The notes under the pieces were generated by a model. It ran no database searches. It was not told where the DNA came from and saw nothing but the letters and a program-made list of their open reading frames with translations. Both the position numbers and the translations under genes were made by a program. Of a stretch of DNA of 64,000 bases, positions 21,701 through 34,100 are shown piece after piece. Within the stretch, counting starts at the first letter, position 1, and each line of letters starts with the position of its first letter. This DNA is from Meghimatium bilineatum (Eukaryota > Mollusca > Gastropoda > Stylommatophora > Philomycidae). The stretch is taken from assembly GCA_034231615.1 (NCBI GenBank), contig CM067311.1:15099360-15163359 (forward strand), given 5' to 3'.

Positions 21701-24700
21701 AGTTGAGAATTTATAGGAGTGAACCTTGTGCAGTGACGCTGGTTCCTAATCAAGAGGATTAAGTGACCCAGAAGCCATGCTCAAGTTGGATGTGTCAGGC
21801 AGAAAGACACAGATATTGCTGCCAAGCTGTAATGACACATCGCTATATATTTTCTGGACTACATCCTGCTAATCTGCAGGAGTTTGAGAATGAATACAGG
21901 AAGAAGGAGAAATGATGAGTTGTAGATGAGAATACACAAGTACCTGGTGGAGGTAGAGATAAAAAGTAGAAAGTGGAGATGGATAGGAAACAACCCTTTA
22001 GAATGAAGCCTGACAACATATAGCCAGTCAAGATCTGGACTGGAACCCACATGGAAAGAGGAGAGTTCGAAAACCAAGGTCCAAAGATATCAACAGACCA
22101 CAATATTTCGCCTTAGAACAGGCAACTGCAGACTGTTGGGTCACCTTTACCGATTGAGGATCTCATACAAAGATGGATGTCCATGTGGATCCGGAACCCA
22201 GACCCCGGAACACATACTTCAGGACTGCCCAACATACAAAGAGCAGAGACAGCAGACCTGGCCAGAGGATACAGACTTGAGGCAAAAGCTATGGGGCAGC
22301 CACTCTGACCTGGAGAAGACAGTGGACTTCGTGTTGACGACAGGCCTGCCAGTATAGCATGACCACAGATGCTGAACGCAGAAGAAGAAGAAAATCAAGG
22401 AACATCTGAATAAGAGCAGTAAAGGAAGATAAAAATTAATTGGGACCTCTTAGGAACAGATGAAGAGGGCATCACAGCACAGAAATCACTGGACAGTGAC
22501 AATTGCAGCCTTATGTTCCACAGGGAACTGAATGAAGATATATAAATATAGATAGCTGACATAATTATGCTCAAGATATTATGAAGCCCGTTCAAAAGCC
22601 AGTGAAAGTATCTTCAAATGTCCATATATATCAAATAATATTTAATGTGATGAAACTTATAAGTACAGTTTTTCATAAGTCAACCGCTGGCAAGCCAGGA
22701 TTTAACTGTTATCTAAAAGCTACGTAAACTGTATTGTTAAGTATTATGTAGTACTTAAACCTGGTACTCACCACTGTACTATAAGGCAGTTTGGTAAGAT
22801 CAATCCTCTCTGCACTAAGTTTTGTTGATACAAGAGGCATCAGAGATCGGGTTGGACTTTTTATTTGACTAGTATCACCTTTCTCAACCTTTTCAGGTGT
22901 CAGACTCCTACCCCTGCTATACAATGTTGCAATCCCTGGTGCTTCAGTTTCATCTGAATGGCTGCCCCAGTCTGTGGGTGGTACAGGTGATGACATTCCT
23001 TCTGGTTTAAGTGTTAGAGCTAATCCTTGTGATGTTTTAGAATCAGCAAAGGCTAGTGTTACTGGATGGACATTCGTTGAAGATGTTGGGATCAGAACAG
23101 GTGAAGGAAGTTGTCTAGGGGTAGGACTTCCTGGAATGGTAGGTGTGCGATGATAAAATGGAGTTGGCAAACACTGTGGTTGGCAACAGTAGTACTGTTG
23201 TGTTTTACTTGGGCTGGACTTGGACATGTAATATCCCCCAGGAGAACTTGTGTAATCAATAAGATTGGAACCTCCACTGTGGCTACTGTCATCATGTTCT
23301 GGACTGAGACAGGTTGTTTGTGTGCAGGCTGAGCTGCATGACATTTTGGAAGACTTGCTCTCAGATCGCAGAGTTGTATTGATATAATGTTTATAAGGAA
23401 AACACTGAGGACATGACATGTAGGTTGCACACTGTTGACATGAAGAACTATCACAGAGCATGCTCTCATCACATTGTGGGCACCCAGTAGAAGGAACACA
23501 TGCACTACACATTACAGTATTTGTCAATTCCTGTTGTGAAGACCCACTAGACATGGAGTGTATAGGAGTAACAAGTTTTCTAGTCTGACTTGTTCCATAT
23601 GTGATAGCAATGACTTCCTGGTCTTCTTCAGTCAGTGAAACTCTATCTCCCACTGAACCCTTATCACTGGCTGTTGTGCGGCCACCGCTAACAGATAGTT
23701 TATCAGCATACACAGGACTAGTACTATTACTGCCAGGTCTTCTACTCATGAAAGTGTTCGGATAAGCAGAAGCTGTTTGTTTATCTACTACATTAAGTTC
23801 AGTAAGAGTTTTTGAAACAGGCATGGTATGCTGATGCTGTAGATGACCTTGACTATATGAGTACTGATATCCATACTGCCCATATTGCTGGGAGTCTGCA
23901 TACCCGAAATGTCCAGGGGTATAATGAGATAATCCTGCACTAAGCAGCATGTGACTTGGTTGTGTTTGCGTTGGATACTGTCCAGGTGTATACTGGGTAA
24001 CCACTGAAGGCCCACAATACTTTCTGGGTTGTTTTGGCTTCCCACAGGAACGACAGGGTGTGTGTGTTGTTGTATTTTGATGATGACCTGCTGTATTCTC
24101 GTTACGCTTCTCCAATTCTTTTATTCCAACTGCATCTCGTCCTCGAGGATGGTATTTACCTTCTCCACCTGCATAACAGCCGGAATCACAACTAGAGTTA
24201 CCAGCCCGAGAAGAAGGAGAGTCCATATTTGTTAAAGCTGGAGTATGTGCATTCATTTTTTCTACAAAAAAAGAAACAAAATTATACAATAAATAATTTT
24301 TGTGACAGATAAGAATATTGTCAGTATAAGGCAGTGGTGGGAAAAATACTGCTTATTAAGTCATTTTTTCTGGCCCACAAGACTGATCTACTAAAATTAC
24401 TACCGGTATCAGTTAACCGTAGAGTTCAGAAAACACTACTTGGAGATTCAAAGGATTAAATAGAACAGTTTTTTGACCCCATATCACACAAAAAATGCTC
24501 AATTCAACCTGTCAACCCCAAAAGGTTACCCACCTCCCACCTCTGTTACAAGGTAACTAATTTAATGTAAGAGAATTTAATCACACAGATATTTCCAGGT
24601 ACTAATAGACAGAGAACAAGAACACAGATATTTCCAGGTACTAATAGACAGAGTACAAGAACACAGATATTTCCAGGTACTAATAGACAGAGAACAAGAA

Positions 24701-27700
24701 CACAGATATTTCCAGGTACTAATAGACAGAGAACAAGAACACAGATATTTCCAGGAACTAATAGCAGACAGAGAACAAGAACACAGATATTTCCAGGTAC
24801 TAATAGACAGAGAACAAGAACACAGATATTTCCAGGTACTAATAGACAGAGAACAAGAACACAGATATTTCCAGGTACTAATAGACAGAGAACAAGAACA
24901 CAGATATTTCCAGGTACTAATAGACAGAGAACAAGAACACATATATTTCCAGGTACTAATAGACAGAGAACAAGAACACAGATATTTCCAGGTACTAATA
25001 GACAGAGAACAAGAACACAGATATTTCCAGGTACTAATAGACAGAGAACAAGAACACAGATATTTCCAGGTACTAATAGACAGAGAACAAGAACACAGAT
25101 ATTTCCAGATACTAATAGACAGAGAACAAGAACACAGATCTGATACAATTAAAAGTCCCTAATGTTAGCTTATGCTGACAATAAAGTTCTTATTACAGGG
25201 AGCGAACAAGAAATTCAAGCCCTGTTAGACATAGTAGTAAAAGAAAGTGAAAACAAAGGCCTCCGCCTAAACAATAGTTGTTTCAAAGAAATACACACTG
25301 CCAAAATGCAGTATTACTATCAATGATGAAAAATTAAAGCAAGTGGATAAAGTCAAGTATCTTGGTACCATTTTAAAATTAGTTGGCATGTGCTCCAATG
25401 AGACCAAGAACAGGATAGCACAGGCCAAATCAACATTTCAAAAAATGAGAAACATGATATGCAATGTGATGAAGTAAGTAAATCTTGAATATTTATTAAC
25501 CTCTGGAAAGATCATGGGGAGAAGAGAGAAGGACAAAGAGAGAAATTTCAGGATGGATTGTCCCTGTGGCACAAAAAGAAATCACCAACTGAACTTATTA
25601 ACAACACAAAAGACAGTGAGTTGTAGAGAAGAATGATTGCCTACGTCACTCTGCATGGCACTTGATTGATTGAATGTTGGATTGATTGTGTGGTTGTGTG
25701 CCAAAAGAGGACCACCTGCTGAAAAAGGTTGAGGAACATAGATCTAGATTATAACCTACAGTGGATTTAACAACTATGTAAGCCTCTACACTTTGATGAA
25801 TTCATTGAGACAGATAAGAGCACCTATAGATAGATTTATGGTACAACAATTAATAAAATGTAATACTGCTGTAAAACTGTATAACAAAAATACTTGCATA
25901 GAACACAGGTTTTGTAGTTTTACTTGACAACCACTAACAGACTATCACTATTGGGCTATGGGGTGTTAACACAAAAACATACCAATAACAATATACAAGA
26001 CATTCTAAATGTTTCAACTGTTAGGTCTTTATCAAGAATATAAAAATCAAACAGTGAACAAACAATACAAACAGTAAACACTATGGTACTATCATGGAGA
26101 CAAACATAGTATTATCAATTTATGCCTCTGTGATAGTACCATAGTAATATCAACTTTACTGCAATCTAGCCATGGACCCTACATTCTAGCCATGGACCCT
26201 ACATTCTAGCCATGGACCCTAAATTCTAGCCATGGACCCTAAATTCTAGCCATGGACTCTACATTCTAGTCATGGACCCTACATTCTAGCCATGGACCCT
26301 ACATTATAGCCATGGACCCTGCAATCTAGCCATGGACCCTACAATCTAGCCATGGACCCTACAATCTAGCCATGGACCCTACATTCTAGCCATGGACCCT
26401 AAATTCTAGCCATGGACCCTACATTATAGCCATGGACCCTGCAATCTAGCCATGGACCCTACAATCTAGCCATGGACCCTACAATCTAGCCATGGACCCT
26501 ACATTCTAGCCATGGACCCTAAATTCTAGCCATGGACCCTACATTATAGCCATGGACCCTGCAATCTAGCCATGTAAACTACACTTTACATTTTCCAACT
26601 GTTCTAACTCTGCATTCAAAATATCAGCACAATATATTTATGTGTAAGGAGAACATGTATTGGGTCTGTATGTTTTACTGACATAAATTACATTAGGTGT
26701 GGTGGGTCAGCATTATGATGGATCTGTGGCTATGTAGATAGCAACTCAGACAGCTACAAAAAAAAGGTCAAACAAGTTTGACCATGGCTATGTTTAAGAT
26801 TGGTAATGAGCATGCAGTATGGGCACAGGTTGCAATTTACGGATGATCTACTAGCGATATGGCTAGACGTCTATCGTTTTGTGGAAGTGGTAAAAACACT
26901 AAACTTATTCATTACCACCGCCAAAGTTGGATGTGTTGAACCATTGAAGCAAAGTATCTTAGTTCTCTGGGCTACATACTGCTGGAAATCTAGTATAACC
27001 ATCGTCCTGCTACAAGCAGGATCCAATGGGAGTTTGAGAATGAATGTTAAAAATAATATCATGGCTGTTTTTACTTAACTTATTGTGAGCTATGAATGGA
27101 TAATAAGTAACAACCGCAAACTTGGAAAAAGATAATGAAGTTTTGCTAATCACTGGAAACACACAAAAAAGGATGATTTGACCAAAAGGTCTTTATCAAG
27201 AATACAGCATGGGGAATGAACACAGGACCACTCATATTCGAAGCCAGTGCGCTAACAAATGTGCTATGCACCTTCCCCCATGCTTAGTACTAATTATAAA
27301 ATATCATTTGGAATATTTATATTTATTATTATATTTATAATATTATATATTTATTTTCTGTTACAAATATTTTTATTACCGGTATGTTTTATTTTAGCAT
27401 TATATTTTTTATGTAATCTTTTATAGCCTCATCATGGGGGGGGGGGCGCTGTGTAGTGCAGTGGTTAGTGCACTGGTTTCGCATATGAGTGGTCCTGGTT
27501 TCATTCTCCAGTTAAGATGGAAATGTTTTTCCGATTGAAACGGCTCCCGGGTAACCCAACCTTAATTGTGTACCGGATTAATCAAAGAAGTAAAGACTGT
27601 GAGGGAGAGGAGATGGCCATCGCCCTCATATAGCAGAGCCACTGAAATGTGAGATTGCTAACATCTCACACCCTATGAGTTAACTTTACTTTACTTTACT

Positions 27701-28091
27701 TACTAAGCAAGGACAATAAAATGATTTTAGTTAAAGTGACAAAATACTGCGATAGAAACTAAATGTAATGCTGCTTATGCTAGTCATAAGATTTTGTAGC
27801 AACAACTCACCATGCCAATCTACAAGGACTCTTGCTGCAGACAATAGTTTGGCTCTTTGACCAACATCAGCAATTCGAAGAGTGTCAAGGTCATGTTCAT
27901 CCAGCTCAGAAAATATGTCAAGGTCATCATAACCATTTTGCATGAAAACTGGTGCCAAATGCTGTCAATAGAAAGACACAGTAGAAACCATGGCTCTTTT
28001 TTATTCTTTTACCCAGTAAGTAATAATAATAATAGTAATAATAATAATAGTAATAATAATAATAATAATAATAGTAATAATAATAATAATA

Positions 28092-28133
<42 letters not shown>

Positions 28134-31100
28134 GCTGTTGTTCATTACAACGAGGAACAATTTCAGGCTTGTGTTGTCAACATGTTGCATCTCGTTGGTG
28201 TGTATGGATATGACTGATAAGTTAAATTCTGGCGTAGAATCTCCTATTGAATTTAACTGTAGAAGTTTGTGAACTATAGCTTGTGCTGTGTGTGGATTAA
28301 AGTGAGGAAAAGTTGGACTATTTATCAATCCCATTCTCTCACCCTCATCTATTTAGCTCCAGTGGCAAGATAACAAAGTTGACATGGCCAGAAATAGTTC
28401 TGGATGCAGTAGATAACTATGTCATTCTGAATGTCTAACTGCATTTTATGCAGTCCATGCAGCTCTGCTGAAAGTTATCTTTGTAGCCGATGTCTTAGCT
28501 AGTGGCATCATTAATGTAGACTTCACATGCTTGGGTAGGCAGACCTTATTTACAATGATCTTAATTTCATACGATGATTTCACTTAAATTTGGTTTTGTG
28601 CACAAACTCAATAAACAAAGCTAACCCAGTATCCATATTATTTTCTGCTAATCCCTTCTAAATTGGCATTAACTCTTTATGTCTGGTAAGGCACAAAAAT
28701 CAAGACTTAGATCAATCTACTGATAAATCCACCATTACCATTGTGACTTATAAATATATTATAACAGGATTGGAAAAAACTTACAAGAGGTGACTAAGCA
28801 GGTCTTTAGATTAAATTGGCTATCCCATCCCATATTGAATCAAAGTGTCACAGAATATTTGTTGAAGTTGGATGTTAGGCCCAAAGGCACAACTATCGCA
28901 GCTAAGCTGTAAACCAGTATACAACACATTCCGTTTTCTGGACTATATCCTACTGATTTACAGGAGTTTGAGAACAAACACAAAAGAAGAACAGTGGCTC
29001 TCAAATCATAAAAATATTCGAGTCATTTGATAAATATATTTTAAACAATATCATTTTCATTCTGTCCATATTATAATTATGTGTCCACAGATCTGTCCAT
29101 ATTATAATTATGTGTCCACAGATCTGTCCATATTATAATTATGTGTCCACAGATCTGTCCATATTATAATTATGTGTCCACAGATCTGTCCATATTATAA
29201 TTAATGTGTCCACAGATCTGTCCATATTATAATTAATGTGTCCACAGATCTGTCCATATTATAATTATGTGTCCACAGATCTGTCCATATTATAATTAAT
29301 GTGTCCACAGATCTGTCCATATTATAATTATGTGTCCACAGATCTGTCCATATTATAATTATGTGTCCACAGATCTGTCCATATTATAATTATGTGTCCA
29401 CAGATCTGTCCATATTATAATTATGTGTCCACAGATCTGTCCATATTATAATTATGTGTCCACAGATCTGTCCATATTATAATTATGTGTCCACAGATCT
29501 GTCCATATTATAATTATGTGTCCACAGATCTGTCCATATTATAATTATGTGTCCACAGATCTGTCCATATTATAATTATGTGTCCACAGATCTGTCCATA
29601 TTATAATTATGTGTCCACAGATCTGTCCATATTATAATTGTGTCCACAGATCTGTCCATATTATAATTAATGTGTCCACAGATCTGTCCATATTATAATT
29701 AATGTGTCCACAGATCTGTCCATATTATAATTAATGAGTCCACAGATCTGTCCATATTATAATTAATGTGTCCACAGATCTGTCCATATTATAATTATGA
29801 GTCCACAGATCTGTCCATATTATAATTATGTGTCCACAGATCTGTCCATATTATAATTATGTGTCCACAGATCTGTCCATATTATAATTATGTGTCCACA
29901 GATCTGTCCATATTATAATTATGTGTCCACAGATCTGTCCATATTATAATTATGTGTCCACAGATCTGTCCATATTATAATTATGTGTCCACAGATCTGT
30001 CCATATTATAATTATGTGTCCACAGATCTGTCCATATTATAATTGTGTCCACAGATCTGTCCATATTATAATTATGTGTCCACAGATCTGTCCATATTAT
30101 AATTAATGTGTCCACAGATCTGTCCATATTATAATTAATGTGTCCACAGATCTGTCCATATTATAATTAATGAGTCCACAGATCTGTCCATATTATAATT
30201 AATGTGTCCACAGATCTGTCCATATTATAATTATGAGTCCACAGATCTGTCCATATTATAATTATGTGTCCACAGATCTGTCCATATTATAATTATGTGT
30301 CCACAGATCTGTCCATATTATAATTATGTGTCCACAGATCTGTCCATATTATAATTATGTGTCCACAGATCTGTCCATATTATAATTATGTGTCCACAGA
30401 TCTGTCCATATTATAATTATGTGTCCACAGATCTGTCCATATTATAATTATGTGTCCACAGATCTGTCCATATTATAATTATGTGTCCACAGATCTGTCC
30501 ATATTATAATTGTGTCCACAGATCTGTCCATATTATAATTATGTGTCCACAGATCTGTCCATATTATAATTAATGTGTCCACAGATCTGTCCATATTATA
30601 ATTAATGTGTCCACAGATCTGTCCATATTATAATTAATGAGTCCACAGATCTGTCCATATTATAATTAATGTGTCCACAGATCTGTCCATATTATAATTA
30701 TGAGTCCACAGATCTGTCCATATTATAATTAATGTGTCCACAGATCTGTCCATATTATAATTATGTGTCCACAGATCTGTCCATATTATAATTAATGTGT
30801 CCACAGATCTGTCCATATTATAATTAATGAGTCCACAGATTTGTTCAAAATCTTATTTGCTACCTTCTGATTAAACATCAACCAAACATCTGAAATAGCT
30901 TTAGACTCATCAATAAACAGGAAATGTTGACCTGATGTAGTTATGGACATGTTTAAACAATCTATGATGTCTTTTGTCTAATATTGTCTTGGGCTGAATT
31001 TTCATTGGTTAGCAGTAATGTCTACCATTACCAAAGTTTCCATGCCGTTATCTCTTTGTGTAGCTCAAAAATCTTTGTTTCCTTGTTATGATTTTAGTTT

Positions 31101-34100
31101 TAAGCTCTTCCACAAACATCTGATTGATCAAATCAAATGAATACAATTGAAAGATAAAAAAACCACTTACTTCTAATCCAATTTTTTGAAACAAATCTCC
31201 AACAGATCTAGGAACATCTTTCTGAACAGTAAACAATCTGTTAGTTGATCTTTTGTCAGGCTCAGTCACAACTTCCACATGTTCAAATCGGAATTTGCCT
31301 CTCTTTCCTCCAACAATGCCTCTCCATACCCCAGACTGGGCCATGTTGATGATGTTAACAATCTCTCCTTTCTTGAAAAACAAGAAGTAGAAACACATAT
31401 TGCTGGGTGTTTACATTTAAAAAACACCTCACTATTTGTGTGCTTGTGTAGACATACAATGTATGTCACCCATTGTAAGTGACAATGTAAACCAACCATT
31501 GTAAGTGACAATGGAAACCAACCATTGTAAGTGACAATGTAAACCAACCATTGTGAGTTACAACATATACCATAATGTTATATAACTTAAACACACACAT
31601 AACAAATCTTGAGGTTTGCCACAAAAGATATTATCATGTTATGTAACAAGTAGATTATGTAACTTGGACAAAGATGGAGAAAAATGTGTGTGATGGTGGT
31701 TTGCAAGTAAATTTCAGTAATTATTACTAATATGGATATTTTATAAGAATACACATATAAATTCTCTAAAATACAAATAAATGAAAAAATAAGCTGCCAT
31801 TTTTTAACAGAGATATACGCAAAGAGATATACGCATATACACAAACAAAACACAAATAGATTTAGTATTCAATTCTTTATTTACATGTAAAAAAATTATT
31901 TAAACATCTCTAATAACAACTCTAGCAGAGTGCACCACCACGACAAGAGACAGGAGATGTTGGAGATACATTGCAGCCAACTTTCATTGTGAAGACGGCA
32001 CTTAATGATGATGATGAAAAACAAGAAGTTATTGTGTATTCCAAACACCCACCATAAATAATGCAAATTGTCAAAAAAAGAATGCAGTGGCAGGGAGAAA
32101 TTGCATAATTTTAATGGAGTATGCTAAAGGTTAAGCAAACACACTGTCCATCATGTCAACTTCATTAACCTTTAGGCCCCTACGGTCGCAACATTGCGCC
32201 TTGCGTGTGCATCCCGTAGTGCCTGTGGTCGCAATCACGCAACATACGATATAACTCAATTCCCGAGTACGTAACTTCACGAAGTTAAAGCTTATATGAC
32301 GTAGAATTCCCGCAACACGAAGCTAGGAATACGTCACAGTTTAAAGGTCAAATTCCTTTACTCATTACGATTGTAAGAGAGAGAAAGCCGGTTGAATTTG
32401 TCAACGCATTTCTAGAGCGACTTTAGCCATTTTCGGCCGTATTTTACTATCAAATTGAGTACCGCGTGGCATGGGTAAGTGATCGTGACTACATGTTCTA
32501 ATTGTTGTTTTTTGTGTTTAATATGTTGTTATTTGATAAGAATGTGAGTGTATTCATTAAAAAGCACAAAAATAATATGTATCAGGGGTGACACGTGTGT
32601 GCATGGACAATAATTACGCTGCGTGTCGGCATAGACCTAGTGTTGACCGGACGGACGTTATATGCAATTTCTTCACGTTTTATTAGTCTTTTTAGTTCAT
32701 ATTATATTAGTTTTGATATAAAACAATACATATACAATAAGTATAGGTATTTATGAGGATTTTATCAATGTTGCCACACATTGCTCATGTATTAGGGTCG
32801 TCACGAAGATATATTTGCGATTTTGAAAATGACGTTTTGCGTTTTTCGCCAGAATTTTCAACTTCAAAACGTGCTCACAACTGTCATATCACACATACAA
32901 CAACAACAAAAACACGATAATATTCACTATTCACTCCTTTATTTAGATGTGCAAAAATTATTTTGATATCTTTTAAAACAAAAAAGTTATGACGTTTTCA
33001 AAACACCCACCATCAATAACGCAAATTTTCCAAAAAATAAGTCAGGCCCTGGGGGAAGTTTTGTAATTTTAAGCCAGGGCTCTAAAGGTTAAAGATAAAT
33101 TTACTAACTATGACCCCCAGTTTGTTGCATAGTAACTCTTCTTCTATTGCTTGCCTCGAACATGCTTATATCTGAAGTTTTGACTTTGAGTAAATAAAAC
33201 AACCAACCTTGAGAGTAACAAAATCTTCCTCATCAGGCCCTGGTATATAGTCTACAATAACCTTTGCTTGACCAAGATATGCTTTTGAGAAAATAGGTGA
33301 GCCACTTGGAGCTGAGGACAGAAAGATTATAAAATATGAAAGCACAATAACATATTTGTATGCATATTGAAATAACATTTTTGTTATTTAATATCTATCA
33401 ATGTTTCTCTGCTTTTGCTGTTCGGCATCCAAAAATTGAATGACGATTGGCTTTCGGGCTATGGCACATTTAGTTGCTTGATATTGCAGTAATATTGTGA
33501 CAGCTCAAAATGTACAATAATTTTTTTTCTAGATCTTCCTCTGCCTCTTGGCATTTTTAGTCTCGTATTGTATTCTCTTGCTGCTGGCCAATTTAATTCT
33601 CTTTTAGTGGCTGAACCTTTTCAGTCTCTGCATTTCAACAGGTAGCTTCAACTAATTTCCTGAATAAGTGGAATATAGAGAAATAAATAACAATAGAATT
33701 ATCTACACTACATTTCCTTCAAAGTAGTTCCCTTTGGCAGTGCCAATGTGCATATAGCAGCTTGAAACATTTGTGGAACCCATTCTTTGACACCTCTCTC
33801 AGCTGTCTTGTCACATTGGTGATACTGCCATCTACATCATTGAATCGCTGTTCTTTCAATACTGATTCAAGTTGATGAACAAGAAAAAATTCAGCAGATA
33901 CAAGGTTGGAAGAATATGAAGGTTGTTCAAGGTAATCAAATCACATTGTGCTTTGCCAGGTACTACTTTATCAATAGGAATTGATATGCTGGAGCATTGT
34001 CATGCAACATAATCCAACAGTTTGTTCTCCATTTATCTGGTCGTTTTCTTCTGACTGCATTTCTTAGACGATGGAGGATATCAATGTAGATTTCCTTGTT

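Noticed and set aside
21757..21905. LINE 3' end sharing its tail with a SINE family
   Set aside because: The SINE head 570 bp upstream and the other LINE copies show an insertion into a SINE rather than a shared tail.
24546..25148. A 200-codon minus frame of repeated ICVLVLCLLVPGN, resembling a hydrophobic repeat protein
   Set aside because: It follows wholly from a 39-bp minisatellite whose period is a multiple of three; a second frame of the same strand is equally open.
27927..28334. Minus frame with a long polytyrosine run and plus frame with polyasparagine
   Set aside because: Translation of an (AAT)n microsatellite.
30634..30816. Minus frame of MDRSVDTLIIIWTDLWTH repeats
   Set aside because: Artefact of the 31/32-bp satellite.
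29061..30842. Regularly spaced repeats reminiscent of a CRISPR array
   Set aside because: There are no unique spacers: the 31-bp unit is contiguous, and the setting is a eukaryotic intron.
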